NCBI RefSeq assembly: GCF_002234675.1
Contig: NC_019880.2
Location: 15,737,756-15,801,755 of the forward strand
DNA: 64,000 nt
Direction of reading: 5' to 3'
From: Oryzias latipes
Taxonomy: Eukaryota > Chordata > Actinopteri > Beloniformes > Adrianichthyidae
Positions 12,993 to 24,320 of the stretch are shown here, in pieces; the first letter of the stretch is position 1, and each line of letters opens with the position of its first letter. A program made the position numbers and the translations under genes. The notes beneath the pieces were generated by a model that saw only the letters and a program-made list of their open reading frames with translations, had not been told where the DNA came from and ran no database searches.

Positions 12993-13649
12993 CTTCTTTT
13001 TTGTTGTTGACAAACTCTAACTTTTTACCAAGCTGAGATATCAGGACTTGCAAAAATCAAAAGTTTTTGATTTGCACCCTAGATTCCCCCCCCAGATGAA
13101 TTTCTCATATTGCTCTTCTGTGTATTTTTTTAGAAGTATAAAAATTATGTAAGATGATGACAACTGTCTATGCAGTCTCTGGATAACACTCCACTCATCT
13201 ATTCTCTTTCCAACAGGAAGCCCCACTCTCATTCAGGATTGCCAACACTGGGGATGGCACTCATTCAGCGAAGCTCATCCACCCACAGAGAAGTTGACAC
13301 GGCACTTACAGTATAATATGACACAACAATTAGATCCCATGTGTGTTTAGAAACTTGTGTCACCTTGAGGGTGTTGTTTCCCCCTAAAATATCCTCATTA
13401 AGTCACATTTCTAGCAGTGAATGCCATTGGAAAAGATCAGTCTGACTTGTAATCAAAAGTGATGCACAGATGTGATTACAGTCTGGCTTTTATACTATTA
13501 ACACATTTAAAGGCAAAGTCTCCATCACAGCAGTAAAAGAAAATCCTCACACTGCTTTAATGCACCCTGCATTTACTGTAACATGACAGACTGTGTGCTG
13601 AAAGGCTGAGAAAACAATCAAGGAGAAATGCAGGTGTTTTTTTGTTTTG

Positions 13650-13955
13650 TTTTTTACCTTCTTCAGAGCTGACATCCTAGGTGAATCCTCCTCCCGCGAA
13701 GCCCTCTCACATCCTGGGGTCCCAAGCCAAGTTTGACGGGTGCGCAAATCTCCCCTCAGCCCGGTGCTGATGCTGAGCCATGAGTTGGCTGCTCAGTATT
13801 CTCATCTCGCTTCCACCCTGTTGTACAGCTGGCTTGCTGTGCGCACGCCCAAAGCTGCTGTTGTTACTGGATGCGAACACACGGGGTGCCCTAACTTGAT
13901 GCGGCGCTCCCAAGCCATAAAAGTTGTCAATCACAGGAAATGAAAGCGATCTTTA
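13650..13955 (-). other. GC-richer patch, possible first exon of an unseen minus-strand gene
   Basis: Within AT-rich surroundings, this 300-bp stretch is richer in GC and in CpG (CTCCCGCGAAGCC, GTGCGCACGCCC, GATGCGGCGCTCCC). On the minus strand it carries a 75-codon open frame (13934-13707) and, at its low-coordinate end, a splice-donor-like GAAGAAG/GTAAAA preceded by an in-frame ATG (MSALKK). It lies about 0.6 kb upstream of the erich1 start, so it could be a divergent promoter and first exon. No protein family is recognised. Confidence 0.3.
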
Positions 13956-14399
13956 GTATTAGACGGTCTGAGTGGTTTTTTAGCCTTAGTTGATGGGTAT
14001 CGTCAGGGACATAAAAACAGGGAAATCTCAGACTAATACTCCAAACACAAGGGATAAACTTAAAAGTTGAATATCTTTATTTATATTTCTATAAAAGCAG
14101 TCAAATGGTTTTTTAAACGTTCGGCCGAATTGACAACTGGATTGATTTGATTCGTGCAGTTGGTTATATGTACACATTTTGACCTTATTTTGAAAGAAAA
14201 AACCGGTTATTGTTGAATTAGCTTGTATCTGAATGGACTTCTGTGCAGCGCTGTCAGACTGTCCGTTTTCACCAATGCAATGCGACGGACAGCAGCAGGT
14301 TTAGCTTAGCCCTGCAGCTTACTTGTTGGTTTGGGATTTAATGTCTTTCAGAAAATTGTTGCTGTCGTTTTAGACTTACACGCTCAGAATTCTTTTAAC

Positions 14400-14549
14400 C
14401 GTAGCGTATGGCTTATATGTGCTGTTGTGGATGACTGACGGAGCACAAGAAATGTTGTTTGCTAATTAGCCTAGCGTCTGCCTCGTTGTCACCTTCGGGG
14501 TCATATTGTTTCGGAGCGTGTACGCCGTGGAGATGTCCTGTGTGTCCAG
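14400..14549 (+). promoter_or_regulatory. Probable erich1 5' UTR and core promoter region
   Basis: The region directly upstream of the erich1 ATG has several CpGs (CTTCGGGGTC, TTTCGGAGCGTGTACGCCG) and no TATA box near a plausible start, as expected for a housekeeping-type promoter. The transcription start cannot be fixed from sequence. An in-frame-incompatible ATG lies at 14533. Confidence 0.4.
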
Positions 14550-17500
14550 ATGGCACGAAGAAAAGAGGGTGAGCGTCAGGTTTGGCGATGTTTGAGTAAA
14601 CTACTACACAGGTGTTTGTAATCGTAGCTTAAATATCTCAGTTTAGCTAGCTTTGTGTTGTACTAAGTAGAACTAGCTTAGCTGTAAACAAACGCACGTG
14701 CTCTACTGTCAAAATAAAGGACTTTCTTTGTTGTTTCAATGTTTGTTTGTTGTTTTGTTATCAGACAGGGTTTTGTTAAAGTCAATGCTTAATATTATCA
14801 GTAAATCTAATAGATATCTCAGACATTCCCCTTAGCAAAAAGTAGTCTTCTTATGTACTACAATTTAGTCTACTAAAAGTGAGGCAGTTTACATTTATGC
14901 ACTTTATTGTAAACTTTAAACGTTGCAATTTAGTCTGAAGAAGTATTCAATTAGTATACTTCCTACACTCAAGTATACTTCATTAAATAAACGTCAAGTG
15001 TACCACTTTTTGCTAAGGGTTTCTAAGGCCACTCAGTATTAATAACTAACACCATATATAGTTAATAAAATCACTATCAGTCGATGTACCTGAACTTAAA
15101 TAATGTCTTATATTTATAAGAAATCAAGTGCGAAAAACAGTAGAGACACCCTCCACGTTATCAAATTATTCTTGTTCCAGAAAAATCATCTCCCTGTTAA
15201 AATATGTCTAATTTTTGTATTAGTTCTAACTTGTCCCTAAAGGCCATACCAACTAGAATGCTCAGGATTCTGTAAGGCAGTGTGAATGTTGAACAGTATT
15301 TGCCTTAAATTCTAAAAGGTTGTCATTAAAAAGAAGAAATTGGTTTGTTTAAGCTCTCCCATTTGTTCAATGATGCAAAACCTAAAGCAACTTTTAAATT
15401 ACTGTAAATGATTATCCTCTTATGTTATGTACTGCATGCAATACATCTTCTTTATTGCTTTAAAAGGGTGTTTCTAAGAAAATAAATAAGTAAAACTTCA
15501 CATAATATTTTAGATTTAGCATATTTTTTTAATTAACTTGTCTTTAATTGGACGGTCTATTCTTATCGTTTTTGTCTCACTATAATGACGTTTTTTTTAA
15601 TTTATTTGTACTATAAGGACATGATGATGTTTTTCACTAACCCAGATAAATGTTTATGTAAAGTATTAATATTCTATTGAAAATGCCTTATAAGTCTGTT
15701 TAGCTGTTGATATTTGAGGTAAGAACTGCAGTAGGAAGCTTGGCAAGTGTTATTTGTGAATAGGTTTTTAGTGTGTGCGTGTGTTGTTTCATTACGCCTC
15801 TGCTTTCAGTTTTTCAATCAAAAGTTCTCCAAAAGCTTTACCCTGCCCCACCTACGTTGGAGAAAGAAACCAGCGCGCCATCTACTGAAGCCTTAGCCAA
15901 AACAACAGACATAAAAAGGAAAACGTCTTCATTTGACACAGTATTTGGTAAGATTTCAGCTCTGTGAACTCTAATGATGGAGGCTAGTGTCCCTCTGTAT
16001 TTAATGACCTGGGGGGTATTCCAGAAAGCAGTTTATGCTAGCTTCCACGATAAGTTTGAGGCTAAGGAAGTTGATAACCCTTAGCTTTTGGTTCCAGAAA
16101 TGGAGGTATGTTTCAGGGTAGGTCAAGTTACCATGGCAACTCATGCTCTGAACATAACCTGGTCTGGAGCAGGTTTAGTTGAAGCTTAGTTTGTTTTCAG
16201 AGAGGTGAAGCAGCATGGCGTGTCCATTTAAAGATGACTTAGTGGATGAAAAAGCTCAGATAATACTTTTTCCACCATGAGAGGGTGATAAGACCACATA
16301 TGGATGTTGGAAAGATAAACTTTTTTACTTTGATCTAAATTAATTATTTGCTTCAGTTAAGATAAATCATTTTTTTTGTTAGGTCACCTTATAAATAACA
16401 TAGTTTTCAGACAATTATTTTCCTTTCGTTCAAATTAATTCAATTAAGTAGGTGTAACTTTGGTGCTGACGTTAGATCGGCACCGCAAGGGATTCTGGGA
16501 TACCATTCCCTTTGCCTGTCTGGACGGATTTGGGTTTAAGTGTGGGTTTTTGACCAAATAAGTTTAGTTGTATAGCTGTTTTACTGTGTTTCACCGTGTT
16601 TTGCCGAGCTATTTTGTCCTACTATGCTTACGTCTCTGCACCATGAGTGAGACTAAGGGAGAGGATGATGAGTTTATAAAGCACCCCTACCACCCAAACA
16701 TGTTATGACAGTGATGGAAAATTCTTTAATGAATTTTTGCACTCCGTGCATTTTTTTCCCGTTCTTTTTATTGTTATAAAAATGAGCATATCTGCCGGCT
16801 CAAACTTAGACATATAAAAGTTCAAGAAATATAAGTAATTAAGATGGAAAAAAGATTAATGGAGTAATGTGACATTTAGTTAGATAAATACGTAAATTTG
16901 AGTTGTATTAACAATTATTGTGTTTGAATTACTTTAACTAAATTGTTTAAATTATTTTTCAGCCATGTTACTTTTTTGATGGACTTGTAATTTCTTTCGG
17001 CCGTCATTAAAATCTCAGACTCCGTCTTACTAAAGTATAGCGCTCTTTGGTTCTCCACGCGTTTCCATGGTGACTCCAGAAATCGGCGATCCATTGAGAA
17101 TGTCTTTATGTACCTGCTGTGCACGTACATTAAACCAGGGTTACCAAGTCGAGCGCAATTACGCCAACTCATACCCGGTCTTTTGGAACCGACATACCCA
17201 GAGTAAGCAAGTTCAGGCGGATTTCAGCCAGAGTTCAGGGTTAAAGTCAGGCTAGTTTAAACATGCTTCCTGGAATACCCCCCTGACCTTTTTTTGTTTT
17301 GTTTTTTGTCTGCTTGTTTAAGAAAATGCAGGTAAAAAGCGGAGCCGGAAGATGTACACAGTCCTGCCGCCTCCACCTGGCCACAGTATTCATTCAGAGG
17401 AATGGGCCTCACTTCCCCAGCTAGGATTGGATAGTGACATAGCTGCAGCAGGTTGGTCTGCAAGCGTTCTTTTGCTTACCGTATTGTAAGTTGTCAGTTT

Positions 17501-20500
17501 TGGATTGCCCCTGCTTTGCACCGTAAGTGAGGGAATGCACCAGAATGTATTGCAGCTGCTGGTAATCCGGAGCGATTATGTGTTTGATCAGCATAAACTT
17601 TGATTCCCTCCCCACCGAATGAGTTATCCGTTGCTGATGCAATGTTCTAGACGGATTTTTTTGGCTTATCACTACAGTCTAAAGGTTCTTGTGATGAATG
17701 GATGGCATTGTGATTTACAGAGAAGTCCTCACATAGATGTGGTGCATTCGAGGCCTGCCTATTTATTTGCTGTCGTAAAAACGATAAGGATGCTGTAAAA
17801 TCCCTGCTCCGTTACACATCTCTTTGCTCATCAACCCTATAAATGCTGAACTTTTATCGACTGGATAGAGCAAGGCTTACTCAAGAAAATAAAACATGTT
17901 TGATAGCTTTCAGGCCACATTATTGAGGAGGACTTATTAGAAAGAGCGAGAAGGTTAGCTTCGATTCATTGGCAATAGACTTGTTCATAAATGAGCATAT
18001 TTGGGATCCGGTGGGTGTTCAAGGTCAGATATGTTGTTGTAAAATATGAAAATGAAGTTAAAGTTGAAGGGGTGAAGGCATAAACCTACAATCTGAGCCT
18101 CTGATCATTTTTAATGATCTCATTTTAGCCGTCATAAATAGAGACATGGGGGAGACGGCACAAATAGTCGTTTTTTTCTCCCCCATTTATGTGAATCACT
18201 CTTCCTCACTAGTTAACCCATTTCTAAATTGTCTTTTAGTTGTTTAAAAGACAGCCTGGCCCAAACCTGCTAAAACGTAGCAGTGTTTACGATTCACACA
18301 GCAACTTTTCTTCAAAACATCCACTAATACAGTGTTTTTCAACCAGTGTGCTGCGGCACACTAGTGTGCCGTGGGAGATGGTCAAGTGTGCCGTGAGAAA
18401 TTGCCCTCATTAACTGATCTAAAAACATTTTCCATCTCCAGGAAATCAGTCTTTGTTCATCCAAACTGGCCCTGATATAACACTGAGAAGTTAAGAATAT
18501 GAAATATCATAAAATTACTTTTTCTTTGTGTTTATTTAATTCTATTAAAGACATTTTGATAAGAATAACGGGATACCGCGATTTAGCTGCAGCTATAACT
18601 GTGTAAGGAAAAGTCCCGCCCCTTTAACTGTCTCCACCAATCATTCTTGAAGGCTTAATCACATGTCATCAGTCTGACCAATCAGAAGTGGTTAAAGTCT
18701 TCACTTCCTTGTTTCGATGTAGCGCAAAAAAGTCTCTCTGTTCTAACAAAAATACCAGCTAAAGCTCGTCTTTAGCGGTGTAGCTTTCCACATAATCTGG
18801 TATCAGACTGGAACAAGTGAACAAAACCATGAAGCTCAAAGACGCTGGTCTTTCTGCGGTCGGCGGATTACGGGCACTACATCTCCCATGATGCAGTAAG
18901 GTGACTGTCTTAGCGCACAATGAGTCTCTCCTCTTAACGTCTTAAAACAACGAACACACATCAAACAGTTTTTGAATCTTTTGACTGAATTTTTAATGCA
19001 TCTTTTAGAAAAAACAGCTGCAGCTTCCAGCGTTTTCTGCAACAATTATCACAAAAATGCATGTGAGATTGCTGTAGATCAATACAGACTGAGCTTTTTC
19101 TTTTTTTTTATTTATCTATTTTTTTGGATGCTGGTGTGCCGCGGGATTTTTGTCAAGGTTAAAGTGTGCCGTGGCTCAAAAAAGGTTGAAAAATACTGCA
19201 CTAATAGAAATCAAGCTCATGTTGCTCTTTTTCTTCTGAAAGGGGCAATACGAGGGTTTTGTAGGTTCAGTCGGGACTCCCACGTCCTCATCGCTCGTAA
19301 AGGCTCAAGAACAGATAAATATTTTCTTGTTTTCATGCAGCAGAACTTTTTCACTGCAATGTAGGAGACGCTCGCAACACTGGATCCAAAAGGTTTTTGT
19401 TTTTTTTGTATAATTTGCAATAGACACGCATGAATCTGTGGCGATTTATCAGATTAAAAAACAGGATCAAATACAAGGAGGCCCCATTTTACTGTAGGTG
19501 ACCTGATAAATGAGAGATCAGGAATGTACAGATAGATGATCACACCTACCCAGTAAAACTAAATGAAAATAACATTACAAAAAGAAAAACATAATCTTTG
19601 AATTGGAAAAAGAAAAAGTGAATTTTTTTGGTGTTTTTTAATAAAAAAAAAACTGAGTTGTAAAAATTATTAACAGCAGATCACACAGATCTTTTTACAA
19701 AGAATCCTTTGCGTGTTTTGTAGTAAATTCCCTCTTTGAGGATCTTTTGGGGTGTATTCAGACTGGGAACATTTGGTCTGCTTAAAGTGAACCAGAGTGC
19801 GTTTTCTCCCTTAATCCAGAACAAATGTTTAGGCAAGCGGACCCTGGTCTGAGACCAGAAGCCGCCCTAGGACCCATATTTGGAGGTGGTCTTGGTTTGT
19901 TTGTTTTTAATCAAGCCGAGCTTGGGTTCGCTCTGAGATTCCTCAGTCTGAATACAATCCGTCCTCGGAGCGGAACAACTGAACCGAAACGGCCACCGTA
20001 GTCGATGTAAACAGAGTAGGAATGTAGAAACAGATGAGCCGCAGACAAATATAAAGCAACGTTTGTGATGTAGTTTCTTTAACAGAATTCTCTTGAAACA
20101 ATGCCATAACCACAACGATGAGACACAGTAGCTCATTAAAATGTGGTCTGATGAATGCAGGCTCATTTAAACCATTTTTAATGTGATACACATTGCTTTT
20201 CACTGTTTTCCCAACAATCTATATGTCAGAAACACGTATCAGCGTACCTTCATACCCAACGTCACCTCAGCACTGCATTTGCTAGCATCCCTTGAGTTAA
20301 AGCACACATGGCACGTCTCTTTGCCAGTAACCGCCTTAAAGTAACGAGTAAAAAGTGTTCTTCCCGACGTTCAAAACTGCTATTTAAAATATAAAGTTTG
20401 AAGAAGCTAACTGTCCCAATAAGGATTGTGAAGACTGATAGTTCCTGGCCAATGACGGAACAGATCTTTAGTCACATGGTTTTGGTCACAAGCTTTGGTC

Positions 20501-23500
20501 CGTATCGCACATTCACACACTGATGCACTGGCGCAAACCTTGCCCTTGAAAACTTCACCATATGGGTGTGCAAGGTGGGAATCGAACCTCCCGATAATAG
20601 GTTGACCAGCCTACCACTGCACCACAGCCACCATAATTATGATTATGCCGATTTAAACAAAAACAACATAGTTGTTTCTGCAGAGTGGAATAGGTACATC
20701 AGCCCCCCTCCCCGTTGTCTGCTAGTGGATGCATCGGAATGGAGAGGAGCAGAGAGCTTGTGGCCATCCCACCTCATCTTCATCACAAATATGCGCTTCT
20801 TTGTATGGTATTTTCTCATCTGCACCTGATGCACAACAAATTGATTAGAGAAATACTCAGGAATGTCATTTGAATCTTAATTTTCTTCATATATATCAGA
20901 AATTCCATAAGAACACGTTAAAACCATTATTTTCATCGGAGTGGCTCTGTAGACCAGTGTGCTTATAGAAAAGATTTGACAATGAACTTGCAAATGTACT
21001 ATTTTTCTACAAACTGCATCCCCTCTTGCTTGCTTAGTGGAGTTTCTGATTGGTTACCAGGGAAAACGGCGTTTCTATGCTACCGCAGAGCACGCAGCCG
21101 CAGCTGCAGCCGCAGCCGCTCTGATGATGTCAAGTCTTTGTTGCTTTTGTTCTCTGGTTCTTATCACCAGACGTGAGACACCAGAAGCCTTTTAGACTTG
21201 TTAAATCGACATGAGCTTCTTCAAACTCAAAGGACGGCTCACACAAAAGAAAATAGTTCTATATTTACAGGGTTTTTTTTAGGCTCTTGAAAGATGAACT
21301 CATTTAATCGACCACATTAACAACCTTACTTTCTAATGAGCTTAAATGAGCTGTTGATTTATTTATTTCTTTGTTTTTTTGTCCAATATTGTAGTCACTT
21401 TTACTTCAGCTGTTCCAGCTTCCATCAGGGTCACCAAGAATTCATTGCGAGTGAGTCCGATTCCATTTGAGCTTTTATAGTCCTTTAATAAAAAATGACA
21501 GAGAGGGGAGCACTGGGACAAACATGCTCACATCAAATGGAAAAACAAAGAGAAACTGCTGTAAAAGAGCGTTACATAAGCCTGGAGCCTCGTTTCAGAG
21601 ACAGGAGGCTTGTGCAGTTCAGTGGGATGCCCTCCGCTTCGTCTTTAATTATGCATATTGTTGAATTCAGATAGAAAATTCCAGCAAGCTGCAGAGACTG
21701 GATGACTTTTTTCAGCTTTCTGTAATAGTGTTTGAAAGCTTTCGCTCCTTCCTTCTGCAGAGGAACGTCGCCACAGTGAAGAATCGGACGAGTCCACAGA
21801 AGCAAACCAGAGGAAAAAGAGGAGGCGAAAAAGGAAGCGGCATGCAGCAAACCCTCCCGGTTCTGGGAAAGAAGGCGCCGTTCCATGCGGCGAATCCAGC
21901 GCGGGTCAGGTGCCTGCGCAAAGAGGCGAATGCACGAGCAAGAACAGGAAGAGAAAGCTGAAGAAGAAACGGCACAAGGAGAAGCTGAAGTCCACGGGTC
22001 AGATGCCGCGGGCCGCTGCTCTGGAGTTCACCTTCCAACAAGTTGAGGAGGAGGAGGAGGAGGAGGAGGACAAAAGAAGAACTGTGGATCTGTTAGAGTT
22101 TTTAAGGAAAACAGCAGAAATCTATCTGTCTGATCGTAAGTATTCGCCAGGCCGGGGCTGCACTTAACACATAGATTTCATCATAAAACTTAAGAAAAAA
22201 GTTGTTAAATTCCTTATTTTTTTTGTCATTGTTTTTCATGACGGACCGGAACTGTTCTGCAAAAAAAAAAAACTGTAATTAATAAAAATCCTGAACTTGT
22301 GACACTAAATCAAATCAATGGAGGAATTTGTCAGTTGCCACCCAGTCCAAAAGGTTTTTGTCTGTGTAAAATACTCCTTCCCTCTTGTTGTGCTCCAGCT
22401 TCCCAGCAGAGAGAGCAGCTCCTTCATCTGTCAGCGTCTGTAGATGAGCTGGTTGACAGTATAGCATGTGGGTCGAAGGCCAGCTCTGCCGTGAAGCAGC
22501 TGTTCTGTCTGAAAACCTTTGCTGAGCAGAATAAGACCCAAAATCTCCAGAACGCTCTGAAGGAACTCAGCAACGACTCCATCCTGACCGCAGGTGAGTC
22601 GGACATCAGAAGATGTTTTCAAAGAAGGAAGACTTTTATTTTGGTATAAAAAAAAATGGTGTAACTTCTACTCTGTACCATACTTCTCTCTTTATGTTGA
22701 AACTTGCTTTAAACTTTGTTTTTATCGGTTAGCAGCCATTTCTGTCTGCGGGTTTCTGCCTTCCACCCTGTAGCCTTGTTGGGATTTTTACATTTCTGGA
22801 AGGAGATGGCACTAAAAATGGCGCCTCTCCTCTTTCCACGCTCGTGACGAGCTTTAAGGAAACCATACGATTATTCCGATGCATTTAAAAATTTCATGGT
22901 GAAATTTCTCCATATTTGTGATTTTTATTTTCCCAAACCACTTGATTTTAAAGTCCTTCTCCAATCATCTTTTGATCTATCGTGAAAGCATTTTCAGTGC
23001 CCTTTTTTCATGATTATGACGTTTTTAGCAAAAACGTGTTGTTTTCTAAGACGTAGTTTCTGCAGAGCGGCTGTAGTTCATTAAAAAGTCACTTCTGAGT
23101 TGTGGACGGGACTCTTTTTCTTATTTCCCATCATCCCTTTGTTTACACTCTCTCTTGCTAGCTTACAGCCCCTCACAACCCTAAGCTAACATTAGTGGTG
23201 CAACAAAAATGGCGACCAGCGTTGGAGCTATCCAGCCGTACAGGTTTGATCCAGATTCCCGCTCAGACGAGAAAAACAAAAATTAATATGGATCTTCGAC
23301 AGAAGATTTAGAAATTCTTGCGCCCGTCTTGTTTGTTGATTTAAATAACTCAAATATGTTTTCAGATTACATTTTTGTTGTCTAGGCAACAGTTTTACTG
23401 CTGAATCGTGATGCAGATGTGTCAAGTTTGGACATATTTATTTAAGAAATCCTCAAAGTTGTCTGCAGAAGTTTGTTTGATTTAACATTTGAAGCATTTT

Positions 23501-24320
23501 AAGAAGTCTGCAGAAATGGTGAAGCTTCTTGACATCAAATGAGTTTTTCAGAAAGCATTACATGTAAAAAAAATAGTAAACTTAAAGGCTAATGGTTAAC
23601 CATAGGTAATAAATCACTCTGTATGGGCCAAAAATGTAGTTGAAACGATAAAATAAATGTTTTAAATCAATTAATAAAAGATTAATCTGAGTTACCTAAT
23701 AGCATAGAACAAAAGAGTGAGCTTAGTATTTACATCTTTATTCGTTTATTGATGCATTCCTGTTCTCTGGATTAATAGAATAACAGTATATATCTCAAAT
23801 TTCTGTTACCTTCTGGTTCAAATTCCTGATTGGCTGTAATTTCAGATGAGCTTTCTGTTTCCGTTCTGTTTGTGCAGAAAACGGTGTGCATGTCCTACAT
23901 TCACATCATGCAGAAGCTAATTCAGGTGCATGCGTGCTTTTTAAGCCCTTCGGGAGAATTCCCTAAAGCTCTCCTCATTCTGTCTGCCTCCTGCAGTAGC
24001 AGTCGATTGACTCTAAAACGGCTTTTTAAGGAGATCACCTCCAACTTTATCTTACTGTGTACTGGAATTGTCATGTAACATTTGGCGCAGAGTTCTAATT
24101 TCTTCAGAAGAAACAAAACAAAAAAAAGAGTTTTGTCTCTAGAGGGAAGATGTAGGCTGCATCAAAGATTAGATTGGAGCTTAAAGATTTTGAAATGACT
24201 TTGGTTTTGTGTTTTTTTCTTTGTGTTTCAGAGGAAACGGCAGCAGTCACATCCCTGTTCCAGTACTGGCTGACAGACATTCTGCCCATGCGAGCAGAGA
24301 GGACGGGACCTGCAACATGA
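14550..24320 (+). CDS. erich1: Glutamate-rich protein 1 (ERICH1), seven exons, 332 aa
   Basis: Exons: 14550-14568, 15810-15947, 17323-17451, 21395-21450, 21763-22135, 22399-22593, 24232-24320. The summed length is 999 nt, in frame to a TGA. The N-terminus MARRKEVFQSKVLQKLYP matches the conserved start of ERICH1 (a KVLQ-R/K-L-F/Y-P block). A MYTVLPPPPGH block follows, then basic clusters (RKKRRRKRKRH, KNRKRKLKKKRHKEKLK) that look like nuclear or nucleolar signals, a run of eight Glu, LLEFLRKTAEIYLSD, and the C-terminal SLFQYWLTDILP block. These blocks occur in the same order in mammalian ERICH1; the long acidic repeat of the mammalian protein is reduced here to one Glu run. The molecular function is poorly known. 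The start at 14550 was chosen because it splices in frame; the upstream ATG at 14533 does not give this N-terminus. Exon 5 must use the second of two overlapping acceptors. AATAAA signals follow the stop. Confidence 0.9.
14829..15019. mobile_element. 191-bp MITE in erich1 intron 1
   Basis: The left end CCCTTAGCAAAAAGTAGT pairs with the reverse complement of the right end, CCCTTAGCAAAAAGTGGT (18-bp TIR, one mismatch). The interior is AT-rich, without an ORF. The superfamily is not assigned. Confidence 0.8.
16215..16280 (+). pseudogene. Transposase N-terminal stub (HARBI1-like)
   Basis: ATG opens MACPFKDDLVDEKAQII and then hits a stop after 21 codons. The MACPF-x-D-x-VDE-A start is one I associate with fish HARBI1-like Harbinger transposases. 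The remaining transposase is deleted. Confidence 0.5.
16915..17172 (-). pseudogene. Myb/SANT-like domain fragment of a Harbinger element
   Basis: The minus-strand frame contains LYFSKTESEILMTAERNYKS, which resembles the first helix of Myb/SANT-like domains that accompany Harbinger transposases (aromatic-S-x-T-E-x-E-I-L-M, then a Y-K). It is truncated and out of frame with its likely ATG. Confidence 0.45.
18330..19198. mobile_element. 869-bp non-autonomous hAT element with perfect 8-bp TSD, in erich1 intron 3
   Basis: The left terminus is CAGTGTTTTTCAACC and the reverse complement of the right terminus is CAGTATTTTTCAACC. Both sides are flanked by CACTAATA (18322-18329 and 19199-19206), a perfect 8-bp target duplication diagnostic of hAT transposition. 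Subterminal GTGTGCCG repeats occur at both ends (18360-18395 and 19132-19173). No intact transposase is seen. Confidence 0.92.
19753..19956. mobile_element. 204-bp TIR element in erich1 intron 3
   Basis: TGTATTCAGACTGGGA at the left matches the reverse complement of the right end, TGTATTCAGACTGAGG, over its first 13 bases. The interior carries GGTCTGCTTAAAGTGAACCA and similar sequence known from old teleost MITEs. The boundaries follow the TIRs only. Confidence 0.6.
20509..20632 (+). repeat. Diverged copy of the 6767-7035 repeat family
   Basis: The order of boxes is the same (CACATTCACACACTGATG, GGGTGTGCAAGGTGGGAATC, ACCACTGCACCACAGCCACC), but the left third is missing. Confidence 0.6.
20660..20955 (+). 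mobile_element. 5'-truncated copy of the TTAAAGTCCCACTCC TIR family
   Basis: Shares GTTTCTGCAGAGTGG, GTGGATGCATCGGAATGGAG, GCAGAGAGCTTGTGGC and ATTTTCATCGGAGTGGCTCT with the copy at 45306-45635. It lies in erich1 intron 3. Confidence 0.65.
22042..22070 (+). repeat. (GAG)n coding microsatellite in erich1
   Basis: Eight GAG codons and a GAC encode the acidic run after FTFQQV in erich1 exon 5. Pure codon repetition makes length variation likely. Confidence 0.9.
22945..23290 (+). mobile_element. Longest copy of the TTAAAGTCCCACTCC TIR family, with a coding start, in erich1 intron 6
   Basis: Begins TTTAAAGTCCTTCTCCAATC and is homologous, over the next 150 bp, to the reverse complement of the copy at 44717-45062 (shared TTCTGATCTAT-like, GTGTTGTTTTCTAA and AGTTTCTGCAGAGCGGC blocks). 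Downstream it retains promoter-like sequence and an ATG at 23209 opening MATSVGAIQPYRFDPDSRSD, with a stop after 25 codons. The right end is not found. Confidence 0.65.
23209..23286 (+). pseudogene. 25-codon 5' stub of a transposon-borne gene (possibly P2X7-C-terminal-like)
   Basis: The ATG sits in a good context (CAAAAATGGCG) and opens MATSVGAIQPYRFDPDSRSD, ending after 25 codons. I recall this opening from multi-copy teleost proteins annotated as P2X purinoceptor 7-like, which carry a zinc-binding domain resembling the P2X7 C-terminus. The domain itself is absent here, so the link is an inference. Confidence 0.35.

Larger units (their letters stand above)
16011..17283. mobile_element. 1273-bp PIF/Harbinger-like DNA transposon relic in erich1 intron 2
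   Basis: The TIRs are GGGGGGTATTCCAGAAAGCA at the left and GGGGGGTATTCCAGGAAGCA (reverse complement) at the right: 20 bp with one mismatch. Both flanks carry TGACCT, a 6-bp direct repeat. Inside, the + strand retains a short start of a HARBI1-like transposase (16215-16280), and the minus strand retains a Myb/SANT-like fragment (17172-16915). This two-gene arrangement is typical of PIF/Harbinger elements. The element fills nearly all of intron 2 and ends 39 bp before exon 3. The stretch 16450-16730 may be a further nested insertion. Confidence 0.75.

Noticed and set aside
12836-13036. 66-codon frame with a poly-leucine stretch
   Set aside because: Produced by the (TTC)n microsatellite.
19867-20203. 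Minus-strand frames of 86-99 codons near 20 kb
   Set aside because: They overlap transposon-derived sequence in erich1 intron 3 and show no domain.
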